From positions 53,703 to 117,702 of the forward strand of contig CBFGUG010000015.1 of NCBI GenBank assembly GCA_965651905.1: a stretch of 64,000 bases of DNA. Direction: 5' to 3'. This document shows positions 43,632 to 51,864 of the stretch, in pieces (position 1 is the first letter of the stretch; each line of letters opens with the position of its first letter). The notes beneath the pieces were generated by a model. The model was given only the letters and a program-made list of their open reading frames with translations, did no database searches and was not told where the DNA came from. Source of the DNA: SZUA-265 sp965651905. Lineage in GTDB: Bacteria > Myxococcota_A > Polyangia > Polyangiales > Polyangiaceae. The translations under genes were made by a program, and so were the position numbers.

Positions 43632-44588
43632 ATGAGCCAGCCGCCGACCGAATCGAATCCGCCTGCGAGTGGCCCAGTCCAGGTCGCAAAGACACCGTTC
43701 AACGTCGCCATGGGCCTGCTGCGTACCGCGCGCCCTCACCAGCTGGTGAAGAACGTGTTCGTGCTGGCTCCAGTCGTGTTCGCGAAGGAAATTTTCGACA
43801 GTGAACTGATGGTCCGAGCGTGGGGTGCGTTCTTCGTGTTCTCTCTGATAACAGGCGCCGTCTACACCATGAACGACATGGTTGACGCGGAAGCGGACCG
43901 CCAGCATCCCGTCAAGCGTTTCCGTCCCATCGCATCGGGGTTGGTATCCCCGCTGCTCGCCCGCGGGTTTCTCGCGATGCTGCTGATCGTCGGTTTCGCG
44001 GGAGCTGCATACGGACCGCTATCCTTCCTGCTCACCGTTAGCGCGTACTTCGTCTTGAACATCGCCTATTCGTTCAAGCTCAAGCAAGTGCCGTATCTCG
44101 ACGTTGCGATCATCTCCGCAGGGTTCGTGCTGCGGGTGATGGCTGGCGGTTACGGAACCTACACCCAGGTGTCGAACTATCTGTTCGTCTGCACTGCGCT
44201 GCTCGCACTGTTTCTCGGTTTCGGAAAACGCAGACACGAACTGGCGGCTGCGCAGCACAGCAAACGCAAGCAGCGACCCGTGCTGGCCAGGTACTCGGGG
44301 CGGGGGCTCGATTTGGCGTTGGCGGTCACGGCGGTGGCGACGATCGCGACCTACGCCGCCTACACGCTCGACGCTCGCACGCAGGACTACTTCAAGACTG
44401 AACAGCTCTGGATCACCACGGGATTCGTGGTGTTGGGTGTTGCTCGCTTTCTGCACCTCGTTAGCAAACGCCCTGACGCGGAGAGTCCAACCCAAGAGAT
44501 GCTGAAAGATGGCCCGTTCGTGGGAATCGTGATGGCTTGGGCGGTCGTGATGTTGTGGTTCGTCTACAACCTGCGTCCAGGATCATGA
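43632..44588 (+). CDS. UbiA-family prenyltransferase, decaprenyl-phosphate phosphoribosyltransferase-like
   Basis: The product has 318 residues with eight or nine membrane helices. The Asp-rich prenyl-diphosphate site is NDMVDAEADRQHPVKRFRPIASG (NDxxDxxxD), and the second site is YLDVAIISAGFVLRVMAGG. The early RPHQLVKNVFVLAP is typical of the DPPR synthase (UbiA/Rv3806c) branch, which transfers phosphoribose to decaprenyl phosphate, rather than of quinone prenyltransferases. The start follows a polar 30-residue tail. The stop overlaps the next gene (ATGA), so it is co-translated with the CPBP protease. Confidence 0.88.
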   Translation: MSQPPTESNPPASGPVQVAKTPFNVAMGLLRTARPHQLVKNVFVLAPVVFAKEIFDSELMVRAWGAFFVFSLITGAVYTMNDMVDAEADRQHPVKRFRPIASGLVSPLLARGFLAMLLIVGFAGAAYGPLSFLLTVSAYFVLNIAYSFKLKQVPYLDVAIISAGFVLRVMAGGYGTYTQVSNYLFVCTALLALFLGFGKRRHELAAAQHSKRKQRPVLARYSGRGLDLALAVTAVATIATYAAYTLDARTQDYFKTEQLWITTGFVVLGVARFLHLVSKRPDAESPTQEMLKDGPFVGIVMAWAVVMLWFVYNLRPGS

Positions 44589-45289
44589 GTGAACCGCAGA
44601 CCGCTCTCGAAAAGACTGCGAGCGGTCCCTGGACGGACCTGGGTCTGACGCTACCGATATTCATCGCGTATCACCTGGGTGTCGTGTTTCTTCCGACACG
44701 AAACGCGGCGGATTGGGCAACCTCCGAGTTGATCGAGCTCGCCAACAACGATCTGACCGCGTACGGCGCGCTCACCTTGGGCATCGCAGCGGTGTACGTT
44801 GGCATTCTGATCGCTGCGGGGCGCGGCAAAGCGCTGCGCTGGCAGAGCTTCATCTGGTTGATGCTCGAGGCTGTGGCTTACGCCGTGGCCATGCGTTTCG
44901 TGGCGAGCTACGTGGTTGGTCGCCTCACGCTGGGCCCCCCAGACATGGGGGGTGTCTTCAGCCGCCTGGTGCTCTCGTTCGGCGCCGGGTTCTACGAGGA
45001 GGTTGCTTTCCGTGTGGGCTTGTTCGCTTTGGGCTACAAGGCGCTGGTCGTGCTGTTTCCGATGACGAACTGGCAACGGGGCGTCGTCGTGATTGTGTGG
45101 GCCGTGTTTGCAGCGATGCTGTTCAGCCTCTGGCACTACGTAGGTCCCTACGGAGATCCGCTGGATGTTCGTTCGTTCGTTTTTCGCTGGGTTTGCGGTC
45201 TCGTCTTCACGGCGATCTACGCTTTTCGCGGGTTTGCCCCAGCGGTGTGGACTCACGCGCTGTACGACGTTTGGGTGCTCGTGTTGTAG
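44585..45289 (+). CDS. CPBP-family intramembrane metalloprotease
   Basis: The product has 234 residues, polytopic. Abi/CPBP (type II CAAX-prenyl protease-like) motifs are present: EEVAFR (EExxxR), FSLWHYVG with the motif-2 histidine, and WTHALYDVW with motif 3. These residues coordinate catalysis in Rce1-type proteases. It could cleave membrane peptides; some act in bacteriocin immunity or are of unknown function. It is translationally coupled (ATGA) to the preceding UbiA-type enzyme, suggesting related envelope roles. Confidence 0.87.
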   Translation: MSEPQTALEKTASGPWTDLGLTLPIFIAYHLGVVFLPTRNAADWATSELIELANNDLTAYGALTLGIAAVYVGILIAAGRGKALRWQSFIWLMLEAVAYAVAMRFVASYVVGRLTLGPPDMGGVFSRLVLSFGAGFYEEVAFRVGLFALGYKALVVLFPMTNWQRGVVVIVWAVFAAMLFSLWHYVGPYGDPLDVRSFVFRWVCGLVFTAIYAFRGFAPAVWTHALYDVWVLVL

Positions 45290-45344
45290 CTGACGACGAC
45301 CCACCGCCGCCCCAGCGCAGCGCAGCGCTGAAGCGGGCGATGGC

Positions 45345-46088
45345 TCAGCAGCGCTCTGCAAATACGAAGTGTTCGAGGTTACCCTTGGGGCCTGCGAGGG
45401 GCGAGTCGCAGCTGCCCAGGATTCGGAACCCAACGTCTTCGGCGACCGTCGTGGCGTTGGCGATGGCAGCGTCGCGCAATGCCGGGTCCGTGATCACGCC
45501 CTTCGATCGGCGCGCGTGTTCACGACCGACTTCGAACTGTGGCTTGATCATGTAGATCAGGCGCGCGCCGGGTCTGAGCACGTCTGCCAACGCCTGAGCT
45601 AGCTGAGCGATGCCGATGAAGGATGCGTCGACTACCGCCATGTCGATGGGTTCGGGAAACGATTGCGATGTGAGAAAACGCGCGTTGGTACGGTCCATCA
45701 CGATCACACGTTCGTCGCTTGCGAGTTTCGCCGCGAGCAGTCCGCTGCCCACGTCGATGGCGTACACCTTTCGCGCGCCTCGCTGGAGCAGGCAGTCGGT
45801 GAAACCGCCCGTCGATGCTCCAACATCCGCACAGACCGCGCCCGCGACGTCGATTCCGAGGGCGCCTAGGGCACCCTCGAGTTTGAGCCCGCCGCGCGAG
45901 ACGTAACGAAGTTGCTGCTTCAAGCGGAGCTCGGCGTCGACATCCGCGAGCGTCCCCGGCTTATCGATACGTTGATCACCTACCAACACCTGGCCCGCCA
46001 TGATCAGCGCTTGTGCCTTGCTTCGCGAGTCACACAGGCCCCGCTCGACAAGCAGCACGTCGACTCGCACACGTTTCTTGTTGGTCAT
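45345..46088 (-). CDS. tlyA: TlyA-family rRNA 2'-O-methyltransferase
   Basis: The product has 247 residues. An N-terminal S4 RNA-binding domain (RVRVDVLLVERGLCDSRSKAQALIMAGQVLVGDQ) precedes an FtsJ-like methyltransferase: the SAM motif is CADVGASTGGFTDCLLQRGA, followed by VYAIDVG and PIDMAVVDASFI. TlyA methylates ribose in 16S and 23S rRNA helices and its loss gives capreomycin resistance in mycobacteria. The catalytic Lys-Asp-Lys-Glu arrangement seems present (RGGLKLEGAL, MDRTNAR, MIKPQFE, but I did not align it). It converges with the CPBP gene. Confidence 0.93.
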   Translation of the reverse strand: MTNKKRVRVDVLLVERGLCDSRSKAQALIMAGQVLVGDQRIDKPGTLADVDAELRLKQQLRYVSRGGLKLEGALGALGIDVAGAVCADVGASTGGFTDCLLQRGARKVYAIDVGSGLLAAKLASDERVIVMDRTNARFLTSQSFPEPIDMAVVDASFIGIAQLAQALADVLRPGARLIYMIKPQFEVGREHARRSKGVITDPALRDAAIANATTVAEDVGFRILGSCDSPLAGPKGNLEHFVFAERC

Positions 46089-46260
46089 GGTTCGGACGGT
46101 GAAATTCGGGTGATTTCCGATTCACTTTCGCGGCGACGGCGCCCTCTCGTCAGCGGGGTCGAGGTGCATCACTGCAGAAATTTGGCCGCGCCGCGTGGGT
46201 CTGTTTCAGTTGCATTGCGGGAGAGGAACAGCCTGCCCGGAGCGGAGACTGGAGAAAAGT

Positions 46261-47157
46261 ATGAAGTTTGCAAAGGCTTTGATCGCTGGATTGGGAATGA
46301 CTGCGGTAGTTGCGTTCGCGCCGAGCTCTTGGGCGCAAGACTACATGGACGAGGGAGATAGCGAAGGGGGCGAATCCGATGGGGCTGACTCGGATGACGA
46401 GTACAGCTCGGACTCCAGCAGCGACTCTACGAGCGCGGAAGCCTCGGGTTCGGCAAGCCTGTCGACGGCTGGCGTTGGGGGCACGTTCAACGCAGAGGGG
46501 ACTGCGGCGGGCGATGGCGCTGCCGGGACTCCCGCCCCAGGAGGCAAAGATCACTCACGTTTCGTCGGCTCTTTCGGCATCGGGTACATGGGTTATCGGA
46601 CGATGCAGTACGGCGTGAGCCCCACGGATCCGGGAGCCGTCGGGACCGTCGAAGCGCCAGTGATAGGCGTGCGTTACTGGTTCAGCGAAGGCATGGGCTT
46701 CGACGTTGGCCTGGGTTTGGGAATGGCTTCGAGGAGCGTCGAAGTCAGCGGCGACGACACCGACGACCCACAACCCTTCGCCATGATCCTCCACGGCGGA
46801 GTGCCTTTGGCGCTGACCAGCAGCGAACACTTCGTGTTCGAGATCACGCCCGAGTTGAACGTCGGCTTCGCGAGCAACACGGTCGAGGTGGGCATGGACG
46901 AGTTGGAGCAGAGCGGATTTCACTTGGACATCGGCGCGCGAGCGGGCGGCGAAATTCACTTCGGCTTCATCGACGTTCCAGAGGTGGCGCTTCAAGCGGG
47001 TGTAGGTTTGCGTTACGCAATGGACAGCACGAGCGCGGAAATCGATTCCGACAACAACGCCAGCGCGACCACCAGCAGCTTTGGAACCACTGTTGGTGAC
47101 AATCCGTGGAGCATATTCTTCGCCAATATCGCTGCTCTGTATTACTTCGACCGTTGA
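46261..47157 (+). CDS. Outer-membrane beta-barrel-like protein
   Basis: The product has 298 residues. A clear signal peptide ends near SSWAQ. An acidic Asp/Glu/Ser-rich stretch of about 50 residues follows (GESDGADSDDEYSSDSSSD), then a Gly/Ala linker and a region with alternating hydrophobic strands (VGSFGIGYMGYRTMQYGV, VIGVRYWFSEGMGFDVGLGLGM, DIGARAGGEIHFGF) ending in YYFDR. The C-terminal aromatic residue and strand pattern suit an eight-stranded barrel. GGAG 10 nt upstream supports ATG 46261. Divergent from tlyA across 172 bases with no clear promoter. Confidence 0.8.
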   Translation: MKFAKALIAGLGMTAVVAFAPSSWAQDYMDEGDSEGGESDGADSDDEYSSDSSSDSTSAEASGSASLSTAGVGGTFNAEGTAAGDGAAGTPAPGGKDHSRFVGSFGIGYMGYRTMQYGVSPTDPGAVGTVEAPVIGVRYWFSEGMGFDVGLGLGMASRSVEVSGDDTDDPQPFAMILHGGVPLALTSSEHFVFEITPELNVGFASNTVEVGMDELEQSGFHLDIGARAGGEIHFGFIDVPEVALQAGVGLRYAMDSTSAEIDSDNNASATTSSFGTTVGDNPWSIFFANIAALYYFDR

Positions 47158-47210
47158 TCGTGGCCGCGTGAATCCAACGTGTTAGCCTTCAGCAGAACCG
47201 AGGTGCGAGC

Positions 47211-47699
47211 GTGACCAAACCAATTCGATTCAGGGCGTTGCATCTGTCGTTTGTTGCGCTGGCGGTCTTCAGCTGTGCTGGGGAAGGGCCAGCGGGTGAG
47301 GGGGCGAGTGACCCACCCTTGCAGGCGCTGCCCTTACGTCACGAGCAACAGCCACCTGCGGCGAACGAACAGCATTCGGGCAGTGACTACCAGCGCCCGA
47401 CGATCAACCCCCAGAACGTAGTCCCGAGCGGCCAGCAGTCTGCGTCGGGTGGCGCTGTTTCGTTCGCAGGCGCGTCAGATTCTTGCGAAGAGTTGTGTAG
47501 CCTGTCCGACAGTGTCGACTGTGGTGGGGGGTGCATGCCGCTGTGTTCGGAATGGCGCGATGGCCATGCGAACTGCATTCGCCTGCTGCGGACGATTGTC
47601 GATTGCGTGGTCGCGTCGGGAGCCTCGTGTGACGACGCGGCCGCGGGGTGTTCGGTCGAGTACGCCGCGGCCCTCGAAGCTTGCCCGGTTTCCGACTGA
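47211..47699 (+). CDS. Small cysteine-rich lipoprotein
   Basis: The product has 162 residues from GTG 47211. Hydrophobic FVALAVFSC looks like a lipobox (AVFSC), weak but plausible. A Gln/Pro/Asn-rich linker leads to a C-terminal domain with about ten cysteines (CEELCSLSDSVDCGGGCMPLC, then WRDGHANCIRLLRTIVDCVVASGASCDDAAAGC). The CEELC pattern recalls the units of the 712-residue lipoprotein but is not clearly homologous. The function is unknown to me. Confidence 0.65.
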   Translation: MTKPIRFRALHLSFVALAVFSCAGEGPAGEGASDPPLQALPLRHEQQPPAANEQHSGSDYQRPTINPQNVVPSGQQSASGGAVSFAGASDSCEELCSLSDSVDCGGGCMPLCSEWRDGHANCIRLLRTIVDCVVASGASCDDAAAGCSVEYAAALEACPVSD

Positions 47700-47761
47700 C
47701 AGCGTCCGAGCAAGGCGGGCGAATTTCGAACGCCGCGCGACATTCTGGCATCGGGTGAATC

Positions 47762-47781
47762 GGCGGTGGCCGGCCACCGCC
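47762..47781. terminator. Perfect 20-bp palindrome
   Basis: GGCGGTGGCCGGCCACCGCC is its own reverse complement. It sits 63 bases after the small lipoprotein stop and 73 before comEC. It could end the upstream transcript or be a protein-binding dyad; as RNA its loop would have to open the central bases. No T-tract. Confidence 0.45.
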
Positions 47782-47853
47782 AGCACCCGTCAGGGCCTGG
47801 CGGCGGGCTAGAGCGTTCAGCGAGGATGGCATGCTACGTGCTGTGGTACGAGC

Positions 47854-50280
47854 ATGCGGTCCTCGAGCGGACAGGGCGGCGTGCGAGCGCTCGACGGGAC
47901 TGGGCTGCTGGCGGTCGCGATCCTTGCGGGGTCGTTGTGGGTCAGCTCGCCAGTTGCGGTGACTGTCTTCGCCTGCTCGTCGTTGCTCGTCGTCTGGGGT
48001 GCGGTTGGCTGGCGTACGTCGTTGGTCGCGGTGTTGCTACTGCTCGCGGCCGCCTGGCGTGCGGAGCTAGCGGTGAGCGACTACACGGCGCGCCATGACG
48101 GGCTGCGAACGTGGCTCGGAGCCCCGCAGCGCTGCTTGATTCGTGGCGAGATCGAATCTTCCCCAGTGTGGCGCGGTGACTCGCTCGGCTTCACCGCCCG
48201 CATCGATGGCGGCGAATGTGAGAAAGGGATGCTGGCCGCAGGTGAAGTGTTGCGGTTGTACGGCGGTCCCCGAGGGCTGGCCCGGGGTGATCGAATCGAA
48301 GCCATCGTTCAGGTTGGGATCGTTCGCCTGTTCCGCAACTTCGACCTACCCGACCCCCACGTGGGCTACGCACGGCGGGGTGTCGCGGTGAGTGGCTCGG
48401 TGCTCAGCCTGGAGCGGCTCGGCGGCGGCGCGCGCGTCGGATCCATCGTAGACCATGCACGTGCTGCCGTGCGCGAACGCATCGAGGCGACGTTCGCGCC
48501 AGATGCCGTCGGCATGGCGAAGGCGCTGGTACTCGGTGAAAACGACCTGACGGAAGAGGAAGACGCCGCGTTCAAGGCAAGTGGACTGGCGCACTTGCTT
48601 GCAGTCAGCGGCACCCACCTCATCTTTGCGGTGGTTTCTGTCGTTGCGGGCTTTCGTTTTCTGCTCGTACGTCTGGCGCCGATCGCTGAACGCTTCGACG
48701 TTTCTCGGATCAGCGCGGCGGGGGGCGTCGTTCTCGCGTTACTCTACGCAGACTTTGCGGGTGGTAGTGGCTCCGCGTGGAGAGCGGCCTGGATGCTCGC
48801 TGCCGTGTTCTCGTTGCACGCCCTGAACCGTCGGCTTCCCGCGCTGCGAGCGGTGGCGCTGTCGATTGTTGTAGGCTGGTACTTCGATCCGTTGGTCGCA
48901 CACGACATCTCTTTCATGCTCTCGCTCGCGGCCACGCTCGGCCTGCTCACCCTCGGGCGCCATGCGGATTCGCGGCTCAAGGCTCTGCCGTGGCCGCGCG
49001 CGCCCCGACTCTTCGTTCGAGGGCTTGCAGCGACGCTTTCGGCGATGCTGCCTTGCAGCATACTCTTGTCCGCGCTCGCGCCCAGTGTGTCGCTTCTCGG
49101 TGTATTGTCCAACGTGCTGGCGGCTCCGTTCGGTGAGGCGGTGGCGCTGCCCCTGTGCTTGACGCACACGTTGCTCGCAGGCCTGCCAGCGGTGGAGCAA
49201 GGCGCCGCATGGGTCGCGTCAGGTGCACTGCTCGTGGTCCGTCGTTTGGCCTTGTGGACGGCAGAAAGCAGTTGGCTCGGGGTGCCACTGCCTTATCTCT
49301 CGTGTTGGCAGAACGCCGTGATCGCTGGGTTCCTGGTCGGCGTTGCGACGCTGTCTCGCGTGACGGTGGGTGCGCGTCAAAGAGTGCTCGGCTTGGGAGT
49401 AACGGCCGTCGTAGCGATAACCAGTCTCGGTGGGCTGGAGTGGGCCGCAGCTCGAGCGGGAGCTGGTGCGGGGCGACTGCGCTTCACGGCGCTCGACGTC
49501 GGGCAAGGTGATTCCGCGCTAATCGACCTTCCGGGTGGCGAGCTGATGCTGATCGACGGCGGCGGCTTCGTCGGGTCGCCCGTGGACCCTGGGCAGCGCG
49601 TCATCGTCCCTCTGCTGAGGGCACGCCGACGTCAGCGAATCGACGTGATGGTGCTCTCGCACCCGCACCCGGACCATTTCGGTGGACTCACGCACGTGCT
49701 GGAGTCGGTGGAGGTGGGGGAGCTGTGGGACTCGGGGCAAGGCGAGGCGGAAGGAGCAGGGCCGCAATATGCCGCGCTGATGCAACTGGCCGAACGGCGC
49801 GGTGTTCGCGTTCTGCGCCCAGCCGAGCTGTGTGGCACGCGTGAGCTCGGACCAGCCGTGCTGCACGTACTCGGCCCCTGCCCACGGTTCGAACCCGGAC
49901 TCGACGCGAACGACAACTCGTTGGTCGTACGCGTCAGTTACGGCGAACGCGCGATACTGCTAACCGGCGACGCTGAAGCACATCAGGAGCAGGTGCTGCT
50001 GAAACAGCCGTGGTTGCTCGGCGCGGACCTACTCAAGGTTGGGCACCACGGCAGTCGTACTTCGACCTCTGCAGCTTTTCTCGACGCCGTGGCGCCGCGC
50101 GCGGCGACGATCTCTTGTGGCATGCGCAACCGTTTCGGCCACCCGCACCAGGTCACCTTGGACACACTCGGCGACGCCAACGTGCCCGCGCTTCGAACCG
50201 ATCTGCTGGGGTCCATCAGTTGGAGCAGTGACGGTCGCGGCCAATGGTTGCAGACCTTTCGTGCCCACCCCGCACGATGA
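47854..50280 (+). CDS. comEC: ComEC/Rec2-family DNA internalisation protein
   Basis: The product has 808 residues. Order: an N-terminal OB-like domain with one or two leading helices, the polytopic competence region (FKASGLAHLLAVSGTHLIFAVVSVV, GSGSAWRAAWMLAAVFSL), and a C-terminal metallo-beta-lactamase nuclease domain (FTALDVGQGDSALIDLPGGELMLIDGG, LSHPHPDHFGGL with HxHxDH, KVGHHGSRTS, FGHPHQV). All parts are intact. ComEC carries transforming DNA across the inner membrane and its nuclease degrades one strand, so the host has the key transport gene for natural competence. comEA and pilus genes are not in the window. Confidence 0.95.
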   Translation: MRSSSGQGGVRALDGTGLLAVAILAGSLWVSSPVAVTVFACSSLLVVWGAVGWRTSLVAVLLLLAAAWRAELAVSDYTARHDGLRTWLGAPQRCLIRGEIESSPVWRGDSLGFTARIDGGECEKGMLAAGEVLRLYGGPRGLARGDRIEAIVQVGIVRLFRNFDLPDPHVGYARRGVAVSGSVLSLERLGGGARVGSIVDHARAAVRERIEATFAPDAVGMAKALVLGENDLTEEEDAAFKASGLAHLLAVSGTHLIFAVVSVVAGFRFLLVRLAPIAERFDVSRISAAGGVVLALLYADFAGGSGSAWRAAWMLAAVFSLHALNRRLPALRAVALSIVVGWYFDPLVAHDISFMLSLAATLGLLTLGRHADSRLKALPWPRAPRLFVRGLAATLSAMLPCSILLSALAPSVSLLGVLSNVLAAPFGEAVALPLCLTHTLLAGLPAVEQGAAWVASGALLVVRRLALWTAESSWLGVPLPYLSCWQNAVIAGFLVGVATLSRVTVGARQRVLGLGVTAVVAITSLGGLEWAAARAGAGAGRLRFTALDVGQGDSALIDLPGGELMLIDGGGFVGSPVDPGQRVIVPLLRARRRQRIDVMVLSHPHPDHFGGLTHVLESVEVGELWDSGQGEAEGAGPQYAALMQLAERRGVRVLRPAELCGTRELGPAVLHVLGPCPRFEPGLDANDNSLVVRVSYGERAILLTGDAEAHQEQVLLKQPWLLGADLLKVGHHGSRTSTSAAFLDAVAPRAATISCGMRNRFGHPHQVTLDTLGDANVPALRTDLLGSISWSSDGRGQWLQTFRAHPAR

Positions 50281-50374
50281 ACACCGCACAATCTCGGGCG
50301 TTGGGCACAGCAGCGTGTGCTGTGACATTTCTGCAACACGCGCGCAGTCTCGGGCTGCTACGCTAACCGACTAA

Positions 50375-50914
50375 ATGTACCGGAATAACGTTGAAGTGCT
50401 CATCTCCAGGGCGCAGCTCGCCGCCAGGGTCGAGGAACTCGGGCGCCAGATTACCTCCGACTACGCTGGTCGATCGCTCGTGCTGCTCTCGGTGCTCAAG
50501 GGCAGCTTTGTGTTCACAGCGGATTTGGCGCGCGCCATCGATCTGCCGCTGCGCGTCGAGTTCCTCGGGGTTCGCAGTTACGGCGACAGCACGAGCTCGT
50601 CGGGTGTCGTGGAGATCACCCAGGACCTCACTCGTCCGATCGCCGGCGATGACGTACTCATCATCGAGGACATCGTAGACACGGGGCTCACGAGTTCGTT
50701 CCTCCTGGCCCAGCTACAGAGCCGTAAACCTCGCAGCGTCGACCTCTGCGCGCTGCTCCACAAGCCATCACGCACCGAAGTAGAAGTGCCCATTCGCTAT
50801 CTCGGCTTCACCATCGGCGACGAGTTCGTCGTGGGGTATGGCCTCGACGCGGCACAACGTTTTCGAAACCTGCCCGACTTGTGCGTCTGCGCGACTCCTG
50901 TCGACGGAGCCTGA
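50375..50914 (+). CDS. hpt: Hypoxanthine phosphoribosyltransferase
   Basis: The product has 179 residues. It makes IMP or GMP from hypoxanthine or guanine and PRPP in purine salvage. The PRPP-binding loop VLIIEDIVDTGLTSSFL is exact, with LLSVLKGSFVFTADLAR near the start and VEFLGVRSYGDSTSSSG covering the flexible catalytic loop. The C-terminal YVVGYGLD equivalent is EFVVGYGLDAAQRFRNLPDL. tilS and ftsH, the common neighbours, are absent. Confidence 0.96.
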   Translation: MYRNNVEVLISRAQLAARVEELGRQITSDYAGRSLVLLSVLKGSFVFTADLARAIDLPLRVEFLGVRSYGDSTSSSGVVEITQDLTRPIAGDDVLIIEDIVDTGLTSSFLLAQLQSRKPRSVDLCALLHKPSRTEVEVPIRYLGFTIGDEFVVGYGLDAAQRFRNLPDLCVCATPVDGA

Positions 50915-51251
50915 CGACCCACGGGGGGTGGCGGGTTGTCGCGGTTGCCAGCGGGTGTTTACCCGACCAGGGGGTTAGGGTTACAGGGCAACGAAACACC
51001 GGCGTTCGATCGCAACGCGAAATTTCCGCGTTTGCGTGTGACGGGATTGCAGGTGTGGAAGCGGCGCTCGAACGAGGTGTTCGCAACCGGCGCTCACCTG
51101 GCGCTCACCAGCAGCGGCCGTTCGCTTTTGGCAGGGTGCGGCCAGATTGTTCGGCCGCGAGTAAGCCGCGGGGACAAAATCGACTCCGCTGATCACGATT
51201 GTTGGCATTAGCCGGTTGTCTTGTGGCCGTTGTGGCTATAAAGCCTTGGCC
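50915..51251. other. Long spacer upstream of the XRE gene
   Basis: There is no gene. A near-palindrome AACGCGAAATTTCCGCGTT at 51014-51032 and an 11-base-period direct repeat of GGCGCTCACC (51089 and 51100) could be operator sites. TATAAA at 51237-51242 lies only 9 bases before the ATG at 51252, with no Shine-Dalgarno, so a leaderless transcript is possible. Confidence 0.4.
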
Positions 51252-51764
51252 ATGATCGGAACACTCATCAAAGAAGCGCGCGAACGAGCAGGCCTCACGC
51301 AGCTGGAGCTCTGTGAACGATTGGGAACGCACGACCGTCGAGTCAGTGCATGGGAGCGGGGTGCAGACGGTGTGTCTTTGGACAAGACGCAGATGCTTTC
51401 AGACGTGTTGAAGGTTCCTCAGGCGAAACTGGTCGCCGGCGTTTTGCAGCATTGGTTGGACACAGCCGAGATCGAATACAAGGTCGCGGTATCTCCCAAG
51501 AAGGTTGGCACGGTGAACGCCGGTGCCGAACTCAAGAAACAGCGCCTCAAGTCAGGCGTCGCGCTCCGAGCACTCGCGCGTGAGTTGGAGGTATCTCCCC
51601 CTCGCGTCGTCGATCTCGAGCGTGGTCACAAGTTGATCAAGCCAGAAACGGCCTGGTGGTACGCAGATGCACTCGGCATCGACCACAAGGAGCCTGTACG
51701 GCTGGCGTTGCAAGACGCTGTCAACCGCGAATGCGGCAAGCGCTTTCGCGTCGCGTTACGCTGA
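51252..51764 (+). CDS. Double XRE-type helix-turn-helix regulator
   Basis: The product has 170 residues. Two Cro/C1-type HTH domains in tandem: residues 2-57 (IGTLIKEARERAGLTQLELCERLGTHDRRVSAWERGADGVSLDK) and about 95-150 (GAELKKQRLKSGVALRALARELEVSPPRVVDLERGHKLIKPE). No sensor domain is visible. Such proteins often bind two adjacent operators, which fits the palindromes before and after this gene. There is no partner toxin, so it is not an evident antitoxin. TATAAA just upstream hints at a nearly leaderless mRNA. The frame can extend to TTG 51216, but the extra Cys-rich residues are probably not translated. Confidence 0.8.
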   Translation: MIGTLIKEARERAGLTQLELCERLGTHDRRVSAWERGADGVSLDKTQMLSDVLKVPQAKLVAGVLQHWLDTAEIEYKVAVSPKKVGTVNAGAELKKQRLKSGVALRALARELEVSPPRVVDLERGHKLIKPETAWWYADALGIDHKEPVRLALQDAVNRECGKRFRVALR

Positions 51765-51770
51765 GCAGAC

Positions 51771-51799
51771 GGTTAACCCCGAATCTGCTGGTTAACCCC
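51771..51799. repeat. Two GGTTAACCCC copies 19 bp apart
   Basis: Identical decamers at 51771-51780 and 51790-51799 each contain the palindrome GGTTAACC. The 19-base step is close to two helical turns. They lie just past the XRE stop, in the convergent gap with rarA, and may be regulator sites or chance. Confidence 0.45.
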
Positions 51800-51805
51800 C
51801 AAGTA

Positions 51806-51826
51806 GCTGGGGAAGAGTGCCCCAGC
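51806..51826. terminator. Hairpin in the convergent XRE/rarA gap
   Basis: GCTGGGG (51806-51812) pairs perfectly with CCCCAGC (51820-51826), 7-nt loop. It would serve either direction. Confidence 0.5.
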
Positions 51827-51837
51827 GCACCAACCAG

Positions 51838-51864
51838 GGGCTAGAGTTTCGTCGACTCTAGCCC
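51838..51864 (+). terminator. Terminator for the XRE gene, overlapping the rarA end
   Basis: GGGCTAGAG (51838-51846) and CTCTAGCCC (51856-51864) form a perfect 9-bp stem with a 9-nt loop, followed by TTT. Its right arm overlaps the rarA stop codon, so the sequence is shared between both genes. Confidence 0.6.

Noticed and set aside
49880..49905. tRNA T-arm-like string GGTTCGAACCC
   Set aside because: Lies inside the comEC coding frame and no acceptor or anticodon stem can be built around it.
51252..51764. Antitoxin of a toxin-antitoxin pair
   Set aside because: No small partner gene on either side; flanking genes are hpt and rarA.
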